From: an uncultured Actinomycetes bacterium
Lineage (GTDB): Bacteria; Actinomycetota; Thermoleophilia; Solirubrobacterales; 70-9
Direction: 5' to 3'
Assembly (NCBI GenBank): GCA_946886425.1
Contig: CAMPIP010000007.1
Coordinates: 1 to 27,685 of the forward strand
DNA length: 27,685 nt
The translations under genes were made by a program, and so were the position numbers. Position 1 is the stretch's first letter; every line of letters starts with the position of its first letter. Positions 21,504 through 27,685 of the stretch are shown here, piece by piece. Below the pieces are notes generated by a model. That model worked only from the letters and a program-made list of their open reading frames with translations, was not told the DNA's origin and searched no databases.

Positions 21504-23369
21504 ATGAAGTTTCGTGGCGCATTGGTGTCGTTCCTCGTCCTGGCGGTGACGGCAGCCACCCCGGCCCTTGCCGGCGCTGCCCCGTCCGACACGGTCGGCC
21601 AGACCAGCCTCTCGCAGCGGATCGTCCCCGCCGCCCCCGGCAGCTTCCGCTTCCTGCAGCTCGGCGCCGGCGAGCCGTACACGGTCCGCCAGGACCTCGC
21701 CATCGCCGGCCCCAGCCGCGACCAGGAACGCACCTCGCTCGTCTACTTCGGCCAGCTCTCCGACTTCCAGCTCGCCGACGAGGAGTCGCCGGCCCGGCTC
21801 GAGGTGATCGACCCGCTCTCGACCCCGCTCGGCCTCCCCTTCGGGGCCGCCTGGCGGCCCTGGGAGGCGCTCGAGGCGCAAACCAGCGAGGCGATGATCC
21901 GCCAGCTCAACCAGTTCAGCGCCGCCAGCCCGGTCGCCGACGGCAGCGGCGCCCACCGCGCCATGGACCTGACCATCGACACCGGCGACTCGGCCGACAG
22001 CCAGCAGCTCAACGAGACGCTCTGGGTGCGGACCCTGCTCGAGGGCGGCAACCTCAACCCCAACAGCGGCGTCAACAAAGCGACCTATTCGAACCTGCTC
22101 TGCCCGAACCTGCTGGTGCCGGGCGCCGCCGAGGCCGCCCGATACACCGGCGTCCAGGACTACCAGGACTACGTCGAGGGTCCCTTCCCCGAGTTCTACG
22201 ACCCCAACGAACCGAAAGGGACGCACGCCGCCTGGCCAAAATACCCGGGCCTGATGGACCGCGCCCAGCAGGCGTTCACGGCCGAAGGGGTGGACGTCCC
22301 GTCCTACGTCGCCTTCGGCAACCACGACGCGCTGGTGCAGGGGAACGCGGCGGCCAACGCCGCCTTCGAGACCGTCGCCACCGGCTGCCTGAAGCCGATC
22401 GGCCCGGTCTCCAACCCGGAAAGCCTCGCCGGCCTGCTCGGCTCGCTGCTCAACCCGGCCAACCTGCTGGCCTCGCTGCTGACCAGCCCCCAGAACACGA
22501 TGATCGTCCCCGGCGACCCGCAGCGCCGCTTCGTCTCCAAGCCGCAGTACAAGAACGTCTTCCGTGGCGGCTCGCAGGCTGACGGCCACGGCTTCGACCT
22601 GATCGACCCGGCCCAGGAAACGGCCTCGAAAGGCGCCGCCGGCTACTACTCGTGGAGCCCGACTCCGGGCGTCCGCTTCGTCGCCCTCGACACGGTCGCC
22701 GAGGCCGGCACGATCCTCACTCCGACCGGCGCCTCCACCTCCGACGGCAACATCGACGACCCGCAGTTCAAATGGCTGCGGGCGCAGCTGGAAGCGGCGA
22801 CCGCGGCCGACGAGCTGGTCGTGCTGTTCAGCCACCACGCGCCGGAGAGCCTCGTCGCCGACGCCCCCGACGAGCTCGCGCCCCCGTGCCTCCTCAACGA
22901 CGCCCACGGCCACGACCTCAACCCCGGCTGCGACCTCGACCCGCGCAGCTCACAGCCGATCCACCTCGAGGCCGACGCCGTCAACCTCCTGCACGAATTC
23001 CCCAACGCGATCGCTTGGGTGGCCGGCCACTCCCACGACAACGTCGTCGACGCCTTCCCGAACCCGGGCGGGCCGGGCGGCTTCTGGAGCATCCGCGTCG
23101 CCGCCGAGGCCGACTGGCCGCAGCAGAGCCGCCTGCTCGAGGTCTTCGACAACCACGACGGGACGCTCTCGATCTTCGGGACGATCCTCGACCACGTCGG
23201 CCAGGTCGCGGCACCCGCGCCCGGCACCCCGGCCTCGAGCATGGACTTCAACGACCTCGCCTCGGCGGCGCGGACGATGTCCTTCAACGACTTCCAGTCC
23301 GGCGCCCCCCTTGGCGAAGGCCAGCCGAAAGACCGCAACGTCGAGCTGCTGATCGACGACCCGCGCTGA
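21504..23369 (+). CDS. Exported calcineurin-like metallophosphoesterase (PPA1498/RPA4764-like)
   Basis: This 621-residue protein starts at ATG 21504, six bases inside a frame that also has GTG 21498. GGAGGGG (21492-21498) favours the ATG. Residues 1-27 are a signal peptide (MKFRGALVSFLVLAVTAATP then LAGA-A). Metallophosphoesterase motifs occur in order: 'YFGQLSDFQLADE' (motif I, near 81-93), 'DTGDSADSQQLNE' (motif II), AFGNHDAL (motif III), 'VLFSHHAPES' (motif IV) and 'WVAGHSHDN' (motif V). Motif I has D-F-Q where most relatives have D-x-H, so one metal ligand is changed. The arrangement and length fit the large secreted subgroup in actinobacteria. It probably hydrolyses a phosphate ester outside the membrane, but the substrate is unknown. 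It ends convergently against the fumarase gene. Confidence 0.88.
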   Translation: MKFRGALVSFLVLAVTAATPALAGAAPSDTVGQTSLSQRIVPAAPGSFRFLQLGAGEPYTVRQDLAIAGPSRDQERTSLVYFGQLSDFQLADEESPARLEVIDPLSTPLGLPFGAAWRPWEALEAQTSEAMIRQLNQFSAASPVADGSGAHRAMDLTIDTGDSADSQQLNETLWVRTLLEGGNLNPNSGVNKATYSNLLCPNLLVPGAAEAARYTGVQDYQDYVEGPFPEFYDPNEPKGTHAAWPKYPGLMDRAQQAFTAEGVDVPSYVAFGNHDALVQGNAAANAAFETVATGCLKPIGPVSNPESLAGLLGSLLNPANLLASLLTSPQNTMIVPGDPQRRFVSKPQYKNVFRGGSQADGHGFDLIDPAQETASKGAAGYYSWSPTPGVRFVALDTVAEAGTILTPTGASTSDGNIDDPQFKWLRAQLEAATAADELVVLFSHHAPESLVADAPDELAPPCLLNDAHGHDLNPGCDLDPRSSQPIHLEADAVNLLHEFPNAIAWVAGHSHDNVVDAFPNPGGPGGFWSIRVAAEADWPQQSRLLEVFDNHDGTLSIFGTILDHVGQVAAPAPGTPASSMDFNDLASAARTMSFNDFQSGAPLGEGQPKDRNVELLIDDPR

Positions 23370-23378
23370 GGCGGGGCC

Positions 23379-23404
23379 GCCCGCCCCTACTCGTGGGGGC
23401 GGGC
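23379..23404. terminator. Convergent terminator hairpin between metallophosphoesterase and fumC
   Basis: GCCCGCCCC (23379-23387) and GGGGCGGGC (23396-23404) are perfect 9-bp arms with an 8-base loop. The hairpin overlaps the last codons of fumC and can serve both convergent genes. Confidence 0.6.
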
Positions 23405-24700
23405 CATGCGCCGGTGGTCCAGCGCCTCCTCGAGCACCGCGGGCTCGACGCCCTGCTCGAGCGCGACCTCGCGCAGCGAACGCCCGGACTCCGCGGCGGC
23501 CTTGACGATGTCCGCGGCGCGGTCGTAGCCGATGTGGGGGTTGAGGGCCGTGGCGGTGGCCAGGGTCGACTCCGCGTGGCGGGTCGTCATCTCCTCGTTG
23601 GCCTCGAGGCCGGCGACGCATTTCTCCTCGAGCAAGCGCGAGGCGGAGGCGAGCAGCTTGATCGAGTCGAGCAGGTTGCGGGCCATCAGCGGCACCCGCA
23701 CGTTGAGCTCGAACTGGCCCTGGCTGCCGGCGACGGTGATCGCGGCGTCGTTGCCGATCACCTGGGCGGCGACCTGGATCACCACCTCCGGGATCACCGG
23801 GTTGACCTTGCCCGGCATGATCGAGGAGCCCTTCTGCAGCTCCGGCAGGCGCAGCTCGGCGAGGCCGGCGCGCGGGCCCGAGCCCATCAGGGCGAGGTCG
23901 TTGGCGATCTTGTTGAGCGAGACGGCGTAGACCTTGAGCGCGCCCGATAGCTCGACCAGGGCGTCGCGGTTGCCCTGCGCCTCGAAGCGGTCGAGCGGCT
24001 CGGAGATCGCGAGGCCGGTCTCGCTGCCGAGCTTGGCGAGCACCTTGGCGGCGAACTCGGGATGGGTGTTGAGGCCGGTGCCGGTGGCGGTGCCGCCGAG
24101 CGGGATCTGGCCGACCCGGCGCAGGGTCGCCTCGACCCGCTGGATGCCGAGCCGGACCTGGGCCGCGTAGCCGCCGAACTCCTGGCCGAGGGTGACCGGG
24201 ACCGCGTCCATCAGGTGGGTGCGGCCGGCCTTGACCACGTCGGCGAACCGCTCGGCCTTGGCGTCCAGCGCCGACTCCAGCTCGCCCATCGCCGGCAGCA
24301 GGTCGTGGGTGACCTCGCCGAGCGCCGCCAGGTGGACGGCGGAGGGAAAGACGTCGTTGGAGGACTGGCCCATGTTGACGTGGTCGTTGGGATGGGCCTC
24401 GTCGCCGGCGAGGTTGGCGATCACCTCGTTGGCGTTCATGTTCGAGGAGGTTCCGGAGCCGGTCTGGAAGACGTCGACCGGGAACTGGTCGTCGTGCTCG
24501 CCGGCGGCGACTTCGCCGCCCGCCGCCGAGATGCTCTCGGCGAGGCCGCCGTCGAGCAGGCCGAGCTCGCCGTTGACCTCGGCGGCAGCGGCCTTGATGC
24601 GGCCCAGCCAGCGCACGACCGGGACCGGCACCCGCTCGCCCGAGACCGGGAAGTTGTCGACGGCTTTGGTGGTCTCGCCACCCCAGAGCTGCTCAGTCAC
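23387..24700 (-). CDS. fumC: Class II fumarate hydratase
   Basis: This 437-residue protein starts at GTG 24700 with GGAGG eight bases upstream in the minus direction. The frame is open to 24805, but the first residues from there would be encoded by a palindrome and lack a ribosome site. Signatures of the fumarase/aspartase superfamily are intact: 'GSGTSSNMNANEVIANLA' (near 95-112), 'HPNDHVNMGQSSNDVFPSAV' (near 117-136), 'GRTHLMDAVPVTLGQEF' (near 165-181) and 'GSSIMPGKVNPVIPEV' (near 294-309), the last being the mobile loop with the catalytic Ser. The enzyme interconverts fumarate and malate in the TCA cycle. T-H-L-M-D is the fumarase rather than aspartase form. It is convergent with the metallophosphoesterase. 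A large palindrome lies upstream of its start. Confidence 0.95.
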   Translation of the reverse strand: MTEQLWGGETTKAVDNFPVSGERVPVPVVRWLGRIKAAAAEVNGELGLLDGGLAESISAAGGEVAAGEHDDQFPVDVFQTGSGTSSNMNANEVIANLAGDEAHPNDHVNMGQSSNDVFPSAVHLAALGEVTHDLLPAMGELESALDAKAERFADVVKAGRTHLMDAVPVTLGQEFGGYAAQVRLGIQRVEATLRRVGQIPLGGTATGTGLNTHPEFAAKVLAKLGSETGLAISEPLDRFEAQGNRDALVELSGALKVYAVSLNKIANDLALMGSGPRAGLAELRLPELQKGSSIMPGKVNPVIPEVVIQVAAQVIGNDAAITVAGSQGQFELNVRVPLMARNLLDSIKLLASASRLLEEKCVAGLEANEEMTTRHAESTLATATALNPHIGYDRAADIVKAAAESGRSLREVALEQGVEPAVLEEALDHRRMARPHE

Positions 24701-24752
24701 GTGGTCCTCCGAAGTTCGTTTGCTCACCGCAGCGTATTCAGCGCCCGCCCCA

Positions 24753-24802
24753 GGCGTGTCTGAGCTGAGGGGCCAATATTGACCCCTCAGCTCAGACACG
24801 CC
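24753..24802. repeat. 50-bp near-perfect palindrome upstream of fumC
   Basis: A 20-base left arm (24753-24772) is exactly complementary to the right arm (24783-24802). The 10-base centre CCAATATTGA contains a further palindrome, CAATATTG (24774-24781), so only one base pair (24773 with 24782) is mismatched over 50 bp. It lies 53 bp before the fumC GTG and 52 bp before the rpsD fragment. It could be an operator, a divergent-transcription barrier or a mobile palindromic repeat. Confidence 0.9.
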
Positions 24803-24853
24803 CATCGCGCATCCTTGTTAGGGTCGCCTAATTAAGGCCGAGAAGACTCGGAT

Positions 24854-25185
24854 ATGGCAATCAAGGTGAGGAGCCGCGGTCGCTTACGGGGTGCGCGAGA
24901 GGCAGATGCGGCGGCTGATCAAGAAGGCGCGCCGCAGTCGAGAGACCACCGCCGGCGCCAGGCGCGCCGATTCGTCTTCCACGGCCATGTCCAAATCGAT
25001 AAGCAGCGCCTCGATATTCCCTCGGCCAGCGTCGCCGACGGCGCCGTCGTGCGAGTCGCGCCCGGCTTCCCGGTCGAGTCCTGCGCTCCCCGCGGCGCCG
25101 CGAGATCGCGATCCCTGTGGACGAGCAACTGGTGATCGAACGCTACGCACGACGATTGAAGCGACAAACCCCCGACGAAAGGTGA
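24854..25185 (+). pseudogene. Decayed ribosomal protein S4 (rpsD-like) fragment
   Basis: Three frames carry S4 pieces in the right order. From about 24882, 'AYGVRERQMRRLIKKARR' is the S4 mid-region. From about 24960, in another frame, 'ARRFVFHGHVQIDKQRLDIP' then SASVADGAVVRVAP is the RNA-binding S4 domain. From about 25102, in a third frame, 'REIAIPVDEQLVIERYARR' then LKRQTPDER ends at TGA 25185 and matches the S4 C-terminus. The N-terminal zinc or helical part is missing: ATG 24854 is followed by only about ten residues before the mid-region. This is a pseudogene, presumably a dead second copy, since S4 is essential. Its end supplies the Shine-Dalgarno of the next gene. Confidence 0.8.
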
Positions 25186-25189
25186 AGCT

Positions 25190-25501
25190 GTGAAGCCCGA
25201 CGATCCGGTCAGCCAGGGCGCCGCCCGCGCCATCGACCACCTCAACGAGGACCACCCCGACGCCCTCCTGGAGATGGTCCAGGCGCTCGGCGGCCACCCC
25301 GAGGCGACCGCGGCTCGCTGCGTCGACGCCGACCGCACCGGGCTCGACCTGGTCGCGACCACCGCCGCCGGCGAGATCGAGGTGCGCGTGCCCTACGAGG
25401 AGCCGATCGACGCCCCGGAGGGGCTGCGCAAAGCGACCGTCAAGCTCGCCCAGGCGGCGCGGGCCGGGCTGGGCAAGGAGCAGCGCCCCGTCACCACGTA
25501 G
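25190..25501 (+). CDS. DUF2470-domain protein
   Basis: This 103-residue protein starts with GTG 25190, with AAAGGTGA about seven bases upstream. Most of the chain is one DUF2470 domain: 'AIDHLNEDHPDALLEMVQAL' (near residues 14-33), then 'DRTGLDLVATTAAGEIEVRV' and 'LRKATVKLAQAAR' (near 84-96). The same domain is found at the C-terminus of pyridoxamine-oxidase-like haem-degrading HugZ proteins. Here it is free-standing. The H-x-x-E-D-H motif may contact haem or metal. It follows the rpsD-like fragment by five bases, which suggests the old S4 transcript once carried it. A redox or haem-related role is inference only. Confidence 0.85.
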   Translation: MKPDDPVSQGAARAIDHLNEDHPDALLEMVQALGGHPEATAARCVDADRTGLDLVATTAAGEIEVRVPYEEPIDAPEGLRKATVKLAQAARAGLGKEQRPVTT

Positions 25502-25659
25502 GGGAGGCGTCCGCGAAAAGGGCCCGACCCCAGACCTCCAGATCGCCGCGATCGGCCACGAGCTGGCCCGCCACGCCGGCATCGACAGCTTCGCTGGCCC
25601 TGTCGGCGAGCCGGGCTGGGTGCCCTCGAAGAGCTCGGCCAGCGGGCGACGAGATTGCG

Positions 25660-26181
25660 TCAGCCGTGGTCGCGGCCGGCTTCGAAGCCTTCGCGGTAGG
25701 CACGTCCGAAGGCGCTCGGCAGCGGCGGCCGGGGCGAGTAGCGGGCGGCGACGGTCAGCCGCCGCAGCAGGTCGGTGTGGATCCCTTCGGTCTCCGCGGC
25801 GCCGCGCTCGACCGCACCGAGCAGGTAGCCGAGCCGGACGTTTGCCCGACCGCCCGGTTCCTCCCGCGCTTCCGCGTTGAGCGCCGTCGCCGCCTCGACC
25901 AGCGCTTCGCCGACGTTGGCGAGATCGCCGCCCTGTTGGTTCTCCGCCAGGCAGTCGCTGATCGGCGTCTCTCCGTCCAGCGTCGCTTCCCCGGGCGCCG
26001 CGTTCAGCGCCGTTATATAGACGCTGGTCCCTTCCAGGCAGGCGACAGGCGTCGAGCTGTCCTTGCCGTTGCCGCAGCCGCTCGCGAGGAGGCCGAGCGC
26101 GGCGGCGAGGCCGAGGACGAGGGAGAGGCGGAGGCGGTCGCGGAGGGCAGGGCGGAGGCGGAGGGCGAGGCGGACGCGCAT
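25660..26181 (-). CDS. Lipoprotein of unknown function
   Basis: This 173-residue protein starts at ATG 26181, six bases after TAGGAT on the minus strand. Residues 1-36 are an unusually Arg/Leu-rich signal peptide ending in the lipobox LLASGC, whose Cys (near residue 36) would be lipidated. The mature part is mostly helical: 'VYITALNAAPGEATL', 'GGDLANVGEALVEAATALNA', 'RLGYLLGAVERGAAETEGIH', 'LLRRLTVAARYSP'. It has one further cysteine pair (VACLE and SDCLA). It ends 'GRAYREGFEAGRDHG'. I recognise no family. It lies downstream of a TetR gene on the same strand, separated by a small hairpin, so co-transcription is possible. The purine-rich signal-coding DNA (GAGGCGGAGG-type repeats) is low complexity. 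Confidence 0.7.
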   Translation of the reverse strand: MRVRLALRLRPALRDRLRLSLVLGLAAALGLLASGCGNGKDSSTPVACLEGTSVYITALNAAPGEATLDGETPISDCLAENQQGGDLANVGEALVEAATALNAEAREEPGGRANVRLGYLLGAVERGAAETEGIHTDLLRRLTVAARYSPRPPLPSAFGRAYREGFEAGRDHG

Positions 26182-26187
26182 CGGCGC

Positions 26188-26193
26188 ATCCTA
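26188..26193 (-). promoter_or_regulatory. Leaderless-type -10 box (TAGGAT) of the lipoprotein gene
   Basis: Read on the minus strand, TAGGAT ends six bases before the lipoprotein ATG at 26181. No ribosome site is present. Confidence 0.4.
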
Positions 26194-26224
26194 CGGTCCG
26201 ACTCGACGAGCGCGGGCAGTTGAA

Positions 26225-26238
26225 GCCCCTGGAGGGGC
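26225..26238 (-). terminator. Small hairpin after the TetR gene
   Basis: GCCCC (26225-26229) and GGGGC (26234-26238) close a TGGA loop two bases beyond the TetR stop. The stem is short and no T-run follows, so read-through into the lipoprotein gene is likely. Confidence 0.3.
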
Positions 26239-26239
26239 G

Positions 26240-26866
26240 CTAAGTCGCCGGGCTCGTCGGCTGGGGCCCGGCCGCGCGCAGCGTCGCCAGCAGCGCCGCG
26301 GCGAGCAGGTCGCGCAGCTCCTCGCGTCCGAGGTCGTGGCGCTGCAGCCAGCGCAGCACCGCGCCCTCGACGAAGAAGATCCAGCCCTGCACGGCGGCTT
26401 CCAGCAGCGGAGTGCGGGCGACCGGGGCCGGCGCCCCCTCCCAACCGGCGAGCGAGTCGAGCAGCGCGTCGAGGCGCTGCTGACGGCCTCGCTCCAGCGC
26501 CTCCTGGATCGCCGCGTCGTCGCCGCCGCGGCTGCGGAAGATCGCCGTGTAGGCGACCTCATGCTCTTCGACGAAGTCGAGGAAGCGGTCGATGCTGGCC
26601 CCGAGCTGCTCGGCGGGGGGGAGGTCCGGATCCGGCGCGGTCAGCTCGCCGAGTTCGCGCTCTCCCCGCTCCAGGGCGGCCAGCACGAAGTCCTGCTTGG
26701 TCGGGAAGTAGTGGTAGAGCAGGCCCTTGGAGACGCCCGCCGCGGCGGCGATCTCCTCGATCGAGACCTCGTCGTAGGGGCGCCGCCCGAGCAGCTCGGC
26801 ACCGGCGGCCAGGAGCTGCTCGCGGCGGGCGTCGGTGCTCATGCGCGAGCGCTTGGCCAGCTTCAT
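26240..26866 (-). CDS. TetR/AcrR-family repressor, divergent from the P450 gene
   Basis: This 208-residue protein has its HTH near residues 26-58 ('YDEVSIEEIAAAAGVSKGLL' then YHYFPTKQDFVLAAL), followed by a helical ligand domain that includes 'LGASIDRFLDFVEEHEVAYT' and 'AVQGWIFFVEGAVLRWLQRH'. ATG 26866 is chosen because TAGCCT ends eight bases upstream with TTGAAC at a 17-bp spacing. The frame also opens at TTG 26887, but that would overlap the promoter. Two ATTGA-N8-TCAA-type inverted repeats lie 40 bp apart between this gene and the P450, and the nearer one covers its own -35 box, so autorepression and control of the P450 are likely. The ligand is probably a hydrophobic P450 substrate, by inference. 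Confidence 0.9.
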   Translation of the reverse strand: MKLAKRSRMSTDARREQLLAAGAELLGRRPYDEVSIEEIAAAAGVSKGLLYHYFPTKQDFVLAALERGERELGELTAPDPDLPPAEQLGASIDRFLDFVEEHEVAYTAIFRSRGGDDAAIQEALERGRQQRLDALLDSLAGWEGAPAPVARTPLLEAAVQGWIFFVEGAVLRWLQRHDLGREELRDLLAAALLATLRAAGPQPTSPAT

Positions 26867-26874
26867 CGCCGCTG

Positions 26875-26903
26875 AGGCTAGTTCCAATTGACCGAGAGTT
26901 CAA
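26875..26903 (-). promoter_or_regulatory. Promoter of the TetR gene (TTGAAC-N17-TAGCCT)
   Basis: On the minus strand TTGAAC (26898-26903) and TAGCCT (26875-26880) are spaced by exactly 17 bp. The start codon follows after eight bases, so the transcript is probably leaderless. Confidence 0.7.
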
Positions 26904-26944
26904 TAGCTGCTATCAATCCGGGCCTTATTGAACTCCGGGTCAAC
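26887..26944. promoter_or_regulatory. Pair of TetR operator-like inverted repeats
   Basis: ATTGA-N8-TCAAT occupies 26887-26904 and ATTGA-N8-TCAAC occupies 26927-26944. The start-to-start distance is 40 bp, close to four helical turns, so both face the same side of the DNA. The first overlaps the TetR -35 box. The second lies 20 bp before the P450 start. Confidence 0.6.
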
Positions 26945-26964
26945 AATCCTCCCTGGGTGACGAC

Positions 26965-27685
26965 GTGAGCGACGCCGTTGGCACCGGGCCGGCGCGCACC
27001 CCGGCCCTGCCGCCCGGTCCGCGTGCGCCGCGCGCTTACCTACTCGCCCGTTTCCTCGCCCAGCCGACCGGCTTCTTCGAGGACATGCAGCGCCGCCACG
27101 GCGACTACTTCACGCTGCGGCTCGCCTCCGGGCGCACCCAGGTGATCTGCTCCGACCCCGAGGCCGTCAAGACCGTCTTCACCGCCGACCCCGACCATCT
27201 GCTGGCCGGGAAAAGCAACGAGATCCTCGCCCCGATCCTCGGCACCCGCTCGGTCCTGATCCTCGACCGCGGCGAGCACCTGCGCCAGCGCCGGCTGCTG
27301 CTGTCGCCATTCCACGGCGAGCGGATGAAGAATTACGCCGAGACGATGCGCGAGATCGCCGCCCGCCAGATCGCCACCTGGCCCCGCGGCGAGTCCTTCC
27401 CGACCCAGCCGACCATGCAGGCGATCACCCTCGAGGTGATCCTCCGCACCGTCTTCGGCCTCGAGGACGAGGCGGGGCTGGAGCGGGTGGGGGCGCCGCT
27501 GCGGGCGCTGCTCGACGCCACCGCCAGCCTGCCCTGGCTGTTCGCCCTGCAGTTGACCAGCTCCGAGAACCCGCGCCCGCGCAGCCCCTGGGGCCGCGTC
27601 GACGCCCTGGTCGCCGCCGCCGACCGGGTCGTCTACGAGCAGATCCGCGAGCGCCGTGCCCACGCCGCCGCGGACGGCCACGACG
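26965..27685 (+). CDS. Cytochrome P450, 3' part cut by window edge
   Basis: About 240 residues of the N-terminal half are visible from GTG 26965 ('MSDAVGTGPARTPALPPGPR'). The proline-rich start with P-P-G-P and the C-helix block 'GEHLRQRRLLLSPFHGERM' (near residues 101-119), where the Arg pair contacts haem propionate, are typical of P450s. The haem-ligand cysteine loop, ExxR and the I-helix lie beyond the window edge. There is no membrane anchor, so it is a soluble bacterial form. It is divergent from the TetR repressor, and the operator pair is centred between them. No -10 box is evident before the GTG, and no Shine-Dalgarno either, so the exact start is less certain than the frame. Substrate and redox partner are unknown. 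Confidence 0.88.
   Translation, partial: MSDAVGTGPARTPALPPGPRAPRAYLLARFLAQPTGFFEDMQRRHGDYFTLRLASGRTQVICSDPEAVKTVFTADPDHLLAGKSNEILAPILGTRSVLILDRGEHLRQRRLLLSPFHGERMKNYAETMREIAARQIATWPRGESFPTQPTMQAITLEVILRTVFGLEDEAGLERVGAPLRALLDATASLPWLFALQLTSSENPRPRSPWGRVDALVAAADRVVYEQIRERRAHAAADGHD

Noticed and set aside
22652..23950. A 432-codon plus-strand open frame
   Set aside because: It runs across the convergent ends of the metallophosphoesterase and fumC, both well supported. The sequence is Arg/Pro-rich shadow.
25502..25659. Possible gene fragment between DUF2470 and the lipoprotein
   Set aside because: A plus-strand stretch reads 'PDLQIAAIGHELARHAGIDS', which looks protein-like, but there is no start, the region is too short, and I recognise no family. 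I see no other feature in it.
1..27685. CRISPR arrays, tRNA, rRNA genes or a replication origin
   Set aside because: Scanning both strands by eye, I found no regularly spaced repeats with unique spacers, no cloverleaf with conserved arms, and no cluster of DnaA-box-like sites.

Overview
The window is strongly GC-rich, uses GTG and TTG starts, and carries promoter-like sites just upstream of start codons. Together with its gene content (TetR paralogues, PucR-type regulator, collagen-like and propeller-type exported proteins, YchF, P450) this suggests an actinobacterium. Thermoleophilia, order Solirubrobacterales, is the closest match I recognise, but this is inference from gene style and not a database result. 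I see no rRNA, tRNA, CRISPR array or replication origin.

Layout. (1) 1-2490 is chromosomal: the 5' part of a BtrH-like protein (minus, running off the left edge), a divergent PAP2 phosphatase, and the ATPase YchF. (2) 2500-3390 is a two-gene XRE plus nucleotidyltransferase module that looks like a toxin-antitoxin pair. (3) 3400-5615 holds a CrtC/AttH-like lipocalin-type protein convergent with a secreted SpoIID/LytB-domain protein. (4) 5636-7344 has a perfect 26-bp tandem repeat, a TetR gene, and a decayed IS1380-type element directly after that gene. (5) 7441-16318 is the accessory heart of the window: an orphan copy of a TetR-type promoter, then a membrane-anchored collagen-like protein, a 1307-residue exported propeller/Fn3 protein with a histone-H1-like basic tail, a 946-residue exported protein built from about four repeated units, and a PucR-type regulator. 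The last three overlap one another (ATGA overlap, then a 17-bp overlap), so they are probably translated together. (6) 16376-18586 has a cysteine-paired secreted protein, a TetR gene carrying the second copy of the promoter, and a frameshifted TetR remnant. (7) 18655-24700 is metabolic and housekeeping: aldehyde dehydrogenase, Dph6-type ATP pyrophosphatase, pentapeptide-repeat protein, exported metallophosphoesterase, and class II fumarase (minus). (8) 24753-26181 has a 50-bp near-perfect palindrome, a dead rpsD-like fragment, a DUF2470 protein and a lipoprotein. (9) 26240-27685 is a TetR repressor divergent from a cytochrome P450 (running off the right edge), with two matching operator-like inverted repeats between them.

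Working model. Region 5-6 reads as a regulated cell-surface locus: duplicated TetR promoters, a PucR-type sensor-regulator at the end of the operon, and four proteins with export signals. Eight genes have a TANNNT or GATAAT hexamer 6-9 bases before the start codon and no Shine-Dalgarno site, so leaderless transcription looks common here. Decay is concentrated in the accessory parts (transposase, second TetR, rpsD fragment).
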